From contig NZ_CP152407.1 of NCBI RefSeq assembly GCF_038958875.1, positions 4,276,001 through 4,340,000 on the forward strand: a DNA stretch of 64,000 bases, given 5' to 3'. Of the stretch, positions 41,905-49,582 are shown piece by piece; positions within the stretch are counted from its first letter, which is position 1; each line of letters starts with the position of its first letter. The notes beneath the pieces were generated by a model. The model was given only the letters and a program-made list of their open reading frames with translations, did no database searches and was not told where the DNA came from. The position numbers were made by a program, and so were the translations under genes. This DNA is from Acidovorax sp. FHTAMBA (lineage in GTDB: Bacteria; Pseudomonadota; Gammaproteobacteria; Burkholderiales; Burkholderiaceae_C).

Positions 41905-42573
41905 ATGCTCCACCTCCACCACTGCATCAGCGCCCGCTCCTTCCGCCCCCTGTGGATGTTCGAGGAACTGCAGCTCCCCTACACCCTCCACATGCTCCCC
42001 TTCCCACCGCGCGCCAAGGCCCGGTGGTTTCTGGAAGAGAACCCGCTGGGCACGGTGCCCCTGCTGGTGCAGGGCGATGTCCGCATGACCGAATCGGCAG
42101 CCATGTGCCAGTACCTGGCCGCCACGCACCCCGACGCGGGGCTGGATGTGGCGCCCACGCACCCGGCGTATGCCGCTTATCTGAACTGGCTGCACATGAG
42201 CGATGCGACGCTGACCTTTCCACAGACGCTGGTGCTGCGCTATGGGCGTTTTGAGCCCGCAGAGCGCCAGCAGCCGCAGGTGTTGGAGGACTACACGCGC
42301 TGGTTTCTGGCGCGGCTGCGGGCGGTAGAGGCGGCCGTGGCGCACAGCGAATACCTGTGCGCAGGCCGGTTTACGGCGGCGGACGTGGCGGTGGGGTATG
42401 CGCTGCTGCTGGCGCAGCACCTGGGGCTGGATGCGCAGTTCGGTCCGGCCACGCAGGCCTACTGGCAGCGTCTGCAGCAGCGGCCCGGCTACCAGCGGGC
42501 GATGGCGGCACAACTGCGGGCGGCCGAGGAGCAGGATGTGCCTGCCACCCCGGCGCCCGATACGCGGCCCTGA
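41905..42573 (+). CDS. Glutathione S-transferase family protein
   Basis: 222 residues. N-terminal thioredoxin-like domain (HHCISARSFRPLWMFEELQLP, then NPLGTVPLLVQGDVRMTESAAMCQYL with the glutathione-binding ES motif) and an all-helical C-domain (about 90-210, FTAADVAVGYALLLA). The catalytic residue is probably Ser or Cys in the CISARS segment. Substrate unknown. The ribosome site is weak. Confidence 0.88.
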   Translation: MLHLHHCISARSFRPLWMFEELQLPYTLHMLPFPPRAKARWFLEENPLGTVPLLVQGDVRMTESAAMCQYLAATHPDAGLDVAPTHPAYAAYLNWLHMSDATLTFPQTLVLRYGRFEPAERQQPQVLEDYTRWFLARLRAVEAAVAHSEYLCAGRFTAADVAVGYALLLAQHLGLDAQFGPATQAYWQRLQQRPGYQRAMAAQLRAAEEQDVPATPAPDTRP

Positions 42574-42677
42574 GACTGATCAGCCGAGTGACCCGGCGCC
42601 AAAGAGGATCTCGCGGGGCCCGGCTGCGGGCGGGTCTGTGAAGGCCAGCGGCCCGCACCCCACGCAAAACCAGGCCA

Positions 42678-42935
42678 TCAGGATGTGGTGCCGCCGCCCA
42701 TCGTGCCCTGCAGCACGGCCACCAGATGCTGTTTGGCTTCGGCCAGATGGGCCTTGTCGGCGTCGTGCACCTTGCGGAAGAATGCCGCGCACTCGGCGGC
42801 ACCCGCAGCTTCGGCGTCCTTGATGTACTGGTCATAGGCCACCAGCGCCTGGGCCTTGTTCTGGATCAGGGTGACCCAGTCGTATGCCAGGTTGCTCAGG
42901 GGATGGGGATCGGAGGAATGTGGTTGTTCTTGCAT
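42678..42935 (-). CDS. Hypothetical protein, small helical
   Basis: 85 residues with a good AGGAG site. Almost entirely helical, with a pattern like half of a ferritin-like bundle (NLAYDWVTLIQNKAQALVAY...FRKVHDADKAHLAEAKQHL). No signal or known domain. It is followed on the same strand by no close gene; the upstream neighbour is the glycine-zipper gene. Function unknown. Confidence 0.65.
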   Translation of the reverse strand: MQEQPHSSDPHPLSNLAYDWVTLIQNKAQALVAYDQYIKDAEAAGAAECAAFFRKVHDADKAHLAEAKQHLVAVLQGTMGGGTTS

Positions 42936-43039
42936 GGGTGTGCTCCTGTCGAGGGTGCCGCCAGAAGGCGGCGCCCGCCTGCATGAATAAAGGGTGCACG
43001 CAGCACCCTTGGTGGGAGGAAAGCCGTGTGGGCTAACGC

Positions 43040-43558
43040 TTAACGGCCGTCACGGTCGGAGTCGCCTGGAATGGCGCGCTCTACGGTATTGCTCACGCGT
43101 TGCCAGGCGTCCCGCGAGGCGTGCTTGGCGCGCTCCCATTCCAGCGACGAACGCCCGCGGGCGTTGCCCCAGTCGCGGCTCAGATCGGACTCGACATCGT
43201 CGAACGAGCGGTTGGGGTAGCGCGAGTACGCGTCGAGGCCGTAACGGTAGGCGGGCTGGTAGTCGTCATAGGTGGCGTCGGGGGCGATGTAGGGGCGCGA
43301 CGTGTAGTTCTCGCGCCAGTAGGTGTCTTCGGCTACCGGGTCCACCTTGACGCTGCGGCCCATCACTGCACCTGCCACGACACCCACCACGGCACCCACG
43401 GCTGCGCCCACAGGGCCCGTTACGCCGCCCGCCAGTGCGCCGGCCGTGGCGCCACCTGCCACGCCACCCACGGCACCGCCCAGCACGGCACCGGTGCCTG
43501 CCTTGGTTTCGGGCTCCAGGTGGGGGTTGTGGGTCATTGCATCGTTGCGATCGCTCAT
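43040..43558 (-). CDS. Glycine-zipper domain protein
   Basis: 172 residues from ATG 43558, with AAAGGAA upstream. A membrane-inserting glycine zipper (about 22-68: GAVLGGAVGGVAGGATAGAL, then GGVTGPVGAAVGAVVGVVAG) is followed by a hydrophilic, Tyr/Arg/Asp-rich tail (YDDYQPAYRYGLDAYSRYPN). Such proteins are often stress-related or envelope-associated in Burkholderiales. Function unknown. Confidence 0.8.
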   Translation of the reverse strand: MSDRNDAMTHNPHLEPETKAGTGAVLGGAVGGVAGGATAGALAGGVTGPVGAAVGAVVGVVAGAVMGRSVKVDPVAEDTYWRENYTSRPYIAPDATYDDYQPAYRYGLDAYSRYPNRSFDDVESDLSRDWGNARGRSSLEWERAKHASRDAWQRVSNTVERAIPGDSDRDGR

Positions 43559-43743
43559 GGTCGTTCCTTTCAGGATGTCCGGGCCGGCCCTTGGAGATGG
43601 CGCGCTGCCCGGTGTGGGTTGGAAAGCCTTTACCGTAAAGGCGTGCCAGCCCGGCCGGTCGCTGAAACTTCCCATACGCATGCAGGTGCTGGCCTACAGC
43701 AGCCCCGACTACCGAAACGCTGAGTTCAACCGCGAGCGCATGC

Positions 43744-44400
43744 CTAACAACCCAGCAACGCAGGCAATTCGGCCATGCTGCGAAAGACGTGCGATGCACC
43801 TGCAGCCCGCAGGGCGCCGTCGCTGCTGTCGTGCGGGGCATAGGCGTACACCGTAGCGCCCGCCGCGACGCCTGCGGTGACGCCGGTGACGGTGTCTTCC
43901 ACCACTGCGCAGCGCGCGGGCGCGGCCTGCAGGGCGGCTGCGGCAGCCAGATAGACATCGGGCGCAGGCTTGGTGGCGGGCATTTCGTGGCCGCTGAAAA
44001 CGCGCCCGGCAAAGTAAGGCGCAAGGCCCACCTTGGCCAGCTGCAGCTCGACCTTGAACCGGTCTGCGCCCGAAGCGCAGGCAATGCGACCGCCGTGGTG
44101 CGCATGCACCCGTTCGACCGCGCCATGGATATGTTCGATGGTGGTGAGCTGCGCCTGTAGCGCGGCATTGCGGCGCGCGTAGAAGTCGGCCATCCACGCA
44201 TCGGTGAGCGGGCGGCCGGTGTGGTGTTCGATGCGCGCGGCCTCGCTGCGCACCATCTTGCCGATGAAGATGCGCATGCACTCCTCCGGCGTCAGTGCCC
44301 AGCCGGCTTCCTCCAGCATGTCGCGCAACACGCCGTTGGTGATGGGCTCGCTGTCCACCAGCACGCCATCACAATCAAACAAGATTGCTTCAAATTTCAT
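43744..44400 (-). CDS. HAD-superfamily phosphatase (beta-phosphoglucomutase/GPH-like)
   Basis: 218 residues. HAD motif I FDCDGVLVDSEP (nucleophile D9, acid/base D11), motif II Ser in ACASGAD, Lys in ATKPAPDVYL, and motif III VVEDTVTG. An alpha-helical cap is inserted after motif I, as in subclass IA. It dephosphorylates a small phosphate ester, substrate unknown. Its ATG (44400) falls at the inner end of a dispersed palindromic repeat that fills the gap to YchJ. Confidence 0.88.
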   Translation of the reverse strand: MKFEAILFDCDGVLVDSEPITNGVLRDMLEEAGWALTPEECMRIFIGKMVRSEAARIEHHTGRPLTDAWMADFYARRNAALQAQLTTIEHIHGAVERVHAHHGGRIACASGADRFKVELQLAKVGLAPYFAGRVFSGHEMPATKPAPDVYLAAAAALQAAPARCAVVEDTVTGVTAGVAAGATVYAYAPHDSSDGALRAAGASHVFRSMAELPALLGC

Positions 44401-44446
44401 AGCTGTTAGCGCTTACTGAATAAGCGCTAGAGGTCATTTTCATTAA
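44389..44446 (-). repeat. Dispersed AGCGCT palindromic element, copy 6, at HAD start codon
   Basis: On the minus strand it reads AAAATGACCTCTAGCGCTTA, then TTCAGTAAGCGCTAACAGCT, then ATGAAATTTGAAGC. It fills the gap between the YchJ stop (44451) and the HAD gene and overlaps that gene's start codon. Confidence 0.85.
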
Positions 44447-44450
44447 AAAT

Positions 44451-44900
44451 TCAGGGGCTGATGTCGCCATCCACGTACAGCCAGCGGCCATCCTCGCGCA
44501 CGAAGCGGCTGGTCTCATGCAGGCGCACCGCACGCCCGCCCACCCGGTAGCGCGCGACAAACTCCACCTCAGCCCGGTCTTCACCCGTGGCGCGGTGGCT
44601 GCGCACTTGCAGCCCCAGCCAGCGGGCGCCGGGCTCGAAGTCGAGGGCCGCGGGCCGCGTGCCGGGGTGCCAGGTGGCCTGCAGGTAGTCGGCCCGCTCA
44701 GAGACGAAGGCGGTGTAGCGCGAGCGCATGAGGCTTTCGGCATCCGGTGCAGGGGCAGCATCGGCCCCGGGTGCCGGCAGGTAGCGGCCGCAGCAGTGGG
44801 CATACGCCAAGGGGGCGGCGCCTTTGCCCTTGCTGCCACCCGGGCCCCCAGGCGCCAGGCGCCCGCAGGGGCACGGATCAGCGGGCAGGGGCATGGGCAT
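44451..44900 (-). CDS. YchJ-family SEC-C motif protein
   Basis: 149 residues. N-terminal cysteine cluster CPCGRL...AHCCGRYL, a zinc-binding SEC-C-like site split here by a Gly/Lys-rich insertion. The UPF0225/YchJ domain follows (LMRSRYTAFVSERADYLQATW, GLQVRSHRATGEDRAEVEFVARY, HETSRFVREDGRWLYVDGD). Function of the family is not known. It starts 15 bp after the stop of the DUF4197 gene on the same strand. Confidence 0.88.
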   Translation of the reverse strand: MPMPLPADPCPCGRLAPGGPGGSKGKGAAPLAYAHCCGRYLPAPGADAAPAPDAESLMRSRYTAFVSERADYLQATWHPGTRPAALDFEPGARWLGLQVRSHRATGEDRAEVEFVARYRVGGRAVRLHETSRFVREDGRWLYVDGDISP

Positions 44901-44915
44901 GTGCAGCGGCCCCTT

Positions 44916-45614
44916 TCAACGCAAGGCGCCAAACACCTTGCGCGCGATGGCGCTGCCTGCGGCGGCCGGGTCCTGGCGGATGCGGCGCTCTTCCTCGCCA
45001 ATCATGAAGTACAGGCCGTCCAGCGTCTTGCCGGTCACGTACTGCGCCAGGTTGGCGTCTTCGGCCTTCAGCAGCCCGAAACTCGCGGCCTTGCCTGCAA
45101 AGGCGTTGTACTTCTGCGTGAGGCCGACCTTCTCGGTGGCCTGGTTCACCACCGGCAAAAAGCGCTGACCCAGGGGCTCGCGGGTCTTGTCGGCAAAGAA
45201 GGTGGTTACCGAGTTGTCGCCACCGGTGAGGATGTTCTTGGCGTCGGTCACCGTCATTTTCTGCACCGCACCCACCAGCAGGTCTTTGCCCATGGGCACG
45301 GCTGCTTCGGCGGCGCGGTTGATGGACACCACCAGCTCATCGATGCGCCGGCCCTGGCCCAGCGACTTCATCACCTTGGCCGCATCGCCCAGGTAGCCGG
45401 GCAGACCGATGCGCACCTTGGGGTTGCCCAGAAAACCGTCGTTGCGCCCCAGCAGCGACACCGCCGCCTGCGCGCCCTGGGTGAGCGCGGCCTTGAGGCC
45501 GCTGGACGCATCGGCGTTGGTGAGGTCGCCCAGCGACAGAGCCCAGGCGTGTTGCGCGGTGGCGCACAGCAGCGCCCCCGCGAGGCTGGCTTGGTGGAAT
45601 TGGCGGCGTTGCAT
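44916..45614 (-). CDS. DUF4197 periplasmic protein
   Basis: 232 residues from ATG 45614. A twin-arginine-like or Sec signal (MQRRQFHQASLAGALLCATA, cleaved near AWA-LSLGDL) and the DUF4197 domain over the rest (GLKAALTQGAQAAVSLLGRNDG, MNRAAEAAVPMGKDLLVGAVQ-like region, YFMIGEEERRIRQDPAA). An exported helical protein of unknown role, likely co-transcribed with ychJ. Confidence 0.87.
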   Translation of the reverse strand: MQRRQFHQASLAGALLCATAQHAWALSLGDLTNADASSGLKAALTQGAQAAVSLLGRNDGFLGNPKVRIGLPGYLGDAAKVMKSLGQGRRIDELVVSINRAAEAAVPMGKDLLVGAVQKMTVTDAKNILTGGDNSVTTFFADKTREPLGQRFLPVVNQATEKVGLTQKYNAFAGKAASFGLLKAEDANLAQYVTGKTLDGLYFMIGEEERRIRQDPAAAGSAIARKVFGALR

Positions 45615-45803
45615 GGCGTGCTTCTTTCGGTGGGGCGGCTGTGGGTGCCCGAGATTTTCGCTCAGCCTGGAAACCGCAGGCGAATGCGCCTGTGCGGGCC
45701 GTGACCGGCCTGCCAGGCAAGGCATGGCGGTACGCAGCGCAAGCCGGGTGCGCGCGGAGGGCCTAGACTGCCCACATCCGAGCATCCGACAAGGAGCCTT
45801 GCA

Positions 45804-46292
45804 ATGTGGCAAATGAGCGTGCCGTGGTGGGAGTTTGTGCTGCGCGGCGTGGTGGTGTATCTGTTTCTGCTGGTGTTCATGCGCCTGTCGGGCAAGCGGC
45901 AGACGGGGCAGTACGAGCCGTTTGATCTGATCCTGCTGCTGATCCTGTCCAACGCGGTGCAGAACTCGATGAACGCCGGCGACAACTCGCTGACGGGCGG
46001 GCTGATATCGGCCAGCACGCTGCTCCTTCTGCATGTGGTGCTGGCGCGGCTGGCGTTTCACTTCCCGCGCATCGGGCGCTGGGTGGACGGCAAGGCCCAG
46101 GTGCTGATCCACCAGGGTGAGCTGAACAAGGTGCTGATGCGCAAGGAGCTGCTAACCCAGGACGACGTGGAGGCCGCGCTGCGCGCGGGCGGCTGCCTGC
46201 ACGCACACGAGGTGGAACGCGCCACTATCGAGACCAACGGGCAGATCACTGTGGTGCTGCGGCCCGCGCACCGGTCGGTGAACGCAACGTGA
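45804..46292 (+). CDS. DUF421 (YetF-type) membrane protein
   Basis: 162 residues, ribosome site AAGGAG. Three membrane segments in the first ~90 residues (RGVVVYLFLLVFMRLSGKRQ, FDLILLLILSNAVQN), then a small cytoplasmic alpha/beta domain (LIHQGELNKVLMRKELLTQDD). Relatives include Bacillus YetF and spore-germination proteins; the function is unclear. Stands alone. Confidence 0.87.
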   Translation: MWQMSVPWWEFVLRGVVVYLFLLVFMRLSGKRQTGQYEPFDLILLLILSNAVQNSMNAGDNSLTGGLISASTLLLLHVVLARLAFHFPRIGRWVDGKAQVLIHQGELNKVLMRKELLTQDDVEAALRAGGCLHAHEVERATIETNGQITVVLRPAHRSVNAT

Positions 46293-46328
46293 CCACGGCG
46301 CGACCGGCCATCACGGGCGCTTGGCGTT

Positions 46329-47117
46329 TTACAGGCGGGTGAGAAACGCCGCCAATGCCGCATTCACGGGCTCGGGGTGCGTGAGGTTGCTGGCATGCCC
46401 GGCGCCGGGCACGACCACCACGCTCGCGTGCGGCAGGCTGTCGGCCATGGCCTGGGCGCGTGGCAGATCAATGGCATTGTCCAGCTCGCCATGCACCACC
46501 AGCGCTGGCACGGTGATGGCGCCCAGGCGGTCGCTGATGTCGTCGCGGCTGGCCAGGGTGGTAAAGCATTGCATCAGGTTGGGCACGGTGAACCCGCGCC
46601 ACTTTGCCTGCCACTGCGGGGCGCCCGCCCAGCCGTCGCCCAGGATGATGTGGGCCACCACCCCGGCCATTTCGTCGGACAGGCCGTTCTCCAGCCAGTT
46701 TTTCATCAGCACCTCATGGCCCGCCATCTTTTCCGGCTGCTCCGGCAGGGCCTGCGTGTTGATGAGCACCAGCGCCCGCACCAGGTCGGGGTGGGTGAGC
46801 GCGCAGCGCAGCGACAGGTAGCCGCCCTGCGACATGCCCGCCAGCACGGCCTGGCGCACGCCCAGGTGCCCCAGCAGCGCGGCCAGATCGTTGGCCGAAT
46901 CGTAGTAGGTGAAGGGGTCGCAGCGCGCGGGGTCGGCCGTCTGCCCATGGCCCCGCTCGTCCCAGGTGATGCAGCGCCAGGTGCCTCGAAGGGCCTCGAC
47001 CTGCGGCGCGAACATGCTGCCATCCATCAGCAACCCGTGCGAAAACACGATGGCCGGGCCCTCACCGCCCGTGTCTTCGTAATACAGCTTCTGGCCATTG
47101 ACGTGCGCGAAAGGCAT
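46329..47117 (-). CDS. Alpha/beta-fold hydrolase
   Basis: 262 residues from ATG 47117. Catalytic triad visible: nucleophile Ser in AGMSQGGYLSL, Asp in VVHGELDNAI, His in VPGAGHASNL. Oxyanion HG in VFSHGLLMDGSMF. Resembles 3-oxoadipate enol-lactonase or non-haem haloperoxidase-like hydrolases; the substrate cannot be set from sequence. Monocistronic. Confidence 0.88.
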   Translation of the reverse strand: MPFAHVNGQKLYYEDTGGEGPAIVFSHGLLMDGSMFAPQVEALRGTWRCITWDERGHGQTADPARCDPFTYYDSANDLAALLGHLGVRQAVLAGMSQGGYLSLRCALTHPDLVRALVLINTQALPEQPEKMAGHEVLMKNWLENGLSDEMAGVVAHIILGDGWAGAPQWQAKWRGFTVPNLMQCFTTLASRDDISDRLGAITVPALVVHGELDNAIDLPRAQAMADSLPHASVVVVPGAGHASNLTHPEPVNAALAAFLTRL

Positions 47118-47334
47118 GCGGAGCTCCTGATAAAAAACAGGCCTCCATCCTTGAACAAGCCCGCCCGCACTGCAACCGGCCCAACCCGCGAAAGGCTGCG
47201 CACGAGTCACCCAGGCGTCAGCTGGCAGGTGTCGGCAGGCGCGCCACCCGCCAGCAGGCGGGGCCCACAGCCTCCCGCGCACGTGAGCGGGCACTGCCTG
47301 CCCCGCGGCAGAGCCGGGGGCTTCCCTTTGTCGG

Positions 47335-48387
47335 CTAGTCCTTCACGTAGCACGTCTTGTTGGGGATGATCAAATCCACGTAGCTCTCCACGCCCGCAGC
47401 GGTGGGGAACACCGTGGGGTTCTGGTCCGACATCAGGCACAGGCGTGGACCCTTGCGCGCCCACACCACGCGGTCGGTGCGGCCGTTGGGCTGGTTCCAG
47501 GCGCCCCAGAAGGCATTCAGCGTGGCCGTGCTGCCGGTGCGGTCAAACACAAAGCTGCCCAGATCCGTGGTCGGGCCGCCCACTGTGGCAGTGCCGGTGC
47601 ACTGTGCGTTGGCGTAGGCGGCAAAGGTCATAGCGGCCGTGGCGCGCGTTTCGCTTTGGCGGGTAATGCGCCACACGTTGCGCCCCCATGTGCCCGGACG
47701 GGCCTGTACACAAAGCTCCTGCTTCCACTCGCCTTCGGGCAGACCGGCTGCAGCGGTGGCGCAGCGCACTTCCACCGTGGTCACGTGGCCCGAAGCGACT
47801 GTGCCCGTGCCGTTGGCCACCGTGCAGCTCTGGCCGGCGGGCTGGGTGCGCACAGTGACGGCATAGGCCGTGCCGCCGGCCTGCGCCGTGGCAAAGGTGA
47901 AGCCGCCGTTGGCCCCCACGGCCAGGTCGTCGCGCCCGTTGTTCTGCAGCACCAGGCCGGTGCCGGACAGGCCCGTGACCGAGCCCCCCACGGTGAAGGT
48001 GGCGGCGGCCAGGTTTTCGCAGCGCACCTGCACATCGCGCACATTGGCCGTGGCGGTACCCGTGCCCTGCGACACGGCGCAGCGCTGGCCCGCTGGCTGG
48101 TTCTTGATGGTGACGGCGTAGCGCACGCCGTGGTCCAGCCGGGTGGAGAACTCAAAACTGCCGTTGGCGCTGAGCTGCAGATCGTTTTCGGCGTTGTTTT
48201 GCAGCGTCACGGTACGGCCGGCGGCCAGGCCGCTGAGGGCGCCGCCTACGGTGTAGGCGCCCACCACAGGGGGCGCTGTGCCATCGTCATCACCACCGCC
48301 GCAGGCGGCCAGCATGGCAAGGGCCATCGCGGCAGGCGCTGCGCGCAGGGCGGCGTGGCGTGGGCGTGTGGAGAGGGTGGGGGTCAT
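47335..48387 (-). CDS. Lipoprotein with two tandem ~75-residue repeats
   Basis: 350 residues from ATG 48387. Lipobox MLAAC, with the lipidated Cys at about residue 29, then GGGDDDG. Two tandem beta-rich repeats follow: YTVGGALSGLAAGRTVTLQN...VQVRCEN and FTVGGSVTGLSGTGLVLQNN...VEVRC, each with a QPAGQxCxV motif. A C-terminal region of ~135 residues has four cysteines and an Ala-rich AAMTFAAYANAQC segment. Probably outer-membrane-anchored; role unknown. It is divergent from the LuxR-type regulator. Confidence 0.82.
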   Translation of the reverse strand: MTPTLSTRPRHAALRAAPAAMALAMLAACGGGDDDGTAPPVVGAYTVGGALSGLAAGRTVTLQNNAENDLQLSANGSFEFSTRLDHGVRYAVTIKNQPAGQRCAVSQGTGTATANVRDVQVRCENLAAATFTVGGSVTGLSGTGLVLQNNGRDDLAVGANGGFTFATAQAGGTAYAVTVRTQPAGQSCTVANGTGTVASGHVTTVEVRCATAAAGLPEGEWKQELCVQARPGTWGRNVWRITRQSETRATAAMTFAAYANAQCTGTATVGGPTTDLGSFVFDRTGSTATLNAFWGAWNQPNGRTDRVVWARKGPRLCLMSDQNPTVFPTAAGVESYVDLIIPNKTCYVKD

Positions 48388-48710
48388 GGGCAGAAAACTC
48401 CTTGAAGACATGCGAGGGATGGTCAAAAGAGGCACAGCGGGTTGTCCCGGCTGGCCCCATGGACCGATGCGGAAAAGACGGCGGATTCTGTGCAGCGCTT
48501 GCTGCAGCGCGGAACCCTACCGAGGTAGGGTTTGCGCGTGCGGCACCACTGCGCACACTTGGCAGAATCCGCGCATGGCGAGGACGCCCTACCCTGGCCG
48601 CCCGCCACGGCGCATTCCGAGGTCGGTGCCGCCTTCATGCCCGACTCCTCCCGCTCTCCCGTCCTCCCGTCCTCCCGCTTTTTTCCTGCTTGTCCGCACG
48701 CCTGCCGCCC
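48388..48710. promoter_or_regulatory. Divergent control region with 20-bp palindrome
   Basis: A 323-bp gap between the lipoprotein gene and the LuxR-type regulator. A palindrome AACCCTACC-GA-GGTAGGGTT lies at 48513-48532, a good candidate operator for a LuxR/NarL-type regulator. A shorter CTTGCTGCAG/CTGCAGCGC symmetry is next to it. Confidence 0.55.
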
Positions 48711-49352
48711 ATGTCTGCCTATGCCCTCATCCTCGACGACCACCCCCTGGTGGCCCGTGGCGTGGCCGAGTTCCTGCGCGCGCGCCTGCCGCAGCTGGAG
48801 GTGGTGGTGGCAGGTGGCGCGGACGACCTTCTGCGCTGGGTGGACGAGCGGGGCACGCCGGCGATAGCGCTGATCGACTTCTGGCTGGCGGAAGGCGCTG
48901 CGGTGAGCCTCGTAGCGCAGGTGCGCAGCCTGTGTCCCGGCACGCCCATCGCCGTGATCAGCGGCGACGATGACCCGGCCGTGATGCAACAGGCCAGGCA
49001 GGCCGGCGCGCACGGCTTCATCCACAAGCAGGCGGCGCCGGAAACGTTTGGCGTGGCGGTGGAAGCCCTGCTGAGCGGGCAAACCTGGTTTGCGCCGGGC
49101 CCGCTGGGCAACCAGCCGCCGCGCAACCGCGACCTGCCGGTGACCCCGGCCGAGCTGGGGTTGTCCGCCCGGCAGGGCGAGATCCTCGCGCTGGTGCTGC
49201 AAGGGCTGCCCAACAAGCGCATCGCCTTGCAGCTCAACATCGCCGAGAGCACTGTGAAGGAGCACGTCACGGGCATTCTGGAGCGGCTGCGCGTGCGCAC
49301 GCGGGTCGAGGCCATCACCCTGCTGCGCGGGCGGCGGCTGGAACTGTCGTGA
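48711..49352 (+). CDS. NarL/LuxR-family response regulator
   Basis: 213 residues from ATG 48711; longer frames read through the palindromic promoter. Receiver domain with D9-D10 and phosphoacceptor D56 (AIALIDFWLAE), and a C-terminal LuxR helix-turn-helix (LSARQGEILALVLQGLPNKRIALQLNIAESTVKEHV). The hybrid kinase lies on the opposite strand, convergent, 228 bp past its end, and is the likely partner. It may act on the palindrome in its own promoter. Confidence 0.9.
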   Translation: MSAYALILDDHPLVARGVAEFLRARLPQLEVVVAGGADDLLRWVDERGTPAIALIDFWLAEGAAVSLVAQVRSLCPGTPIAVISGDDDPAVMQQARQAGAHGFIHKQAAPETFGVAVEALLSGQTWFAPGPLGNQPPRNRDLPVTPAELGLSARQGEILALVLQGLPNKRIALQLNIAESTVKEHVTGILERLRVRTRVEAITLLRGRRLELS

Positions 49353-49530
49353 TACGCCTTGCCCGCACGGTGGTGCGCCGCAGCTGCGCGCTTTACCAAC
49401 TCAGCCGTTGTCGCGACACGGCGCACCTACCTGGCCGCACTGGCGAACGCAGCCTTCGCGCAAGCCGGTGAACACTAGCGACCTGCACGCCGCGCTGGCA
49501 CAGTGGCGCAAGAAAAAGTAGCCACAAAAG

Positions 49531-49582
49531 TCGCCAAATCGCTTTACCAGCAAGCGTAAAGCGCTATATTTTAAATAGCATC
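49531..49582 (+). repeat. Dispersed AGCGCT palindromic element, copy 7
   Basis: A diverged copy, GTCGCCAAATCGCTTTACCA, then GCAAGCGTAAAGCGCTATAT, ending AATAGCATC. It ends on the stop codon of the hybrid kinase (49581). The rest of the 228-bp gap holds no gene that I can recognise. Confidence 0.7.

Noticed and set aside
49390..49415. tRNA-like D-arm (GGCTGAGTTGGTAAAGCGC, minus strand)
   Set aside because: The flanking sequence gives no acceptor, anticodon or T arm. A chance match.
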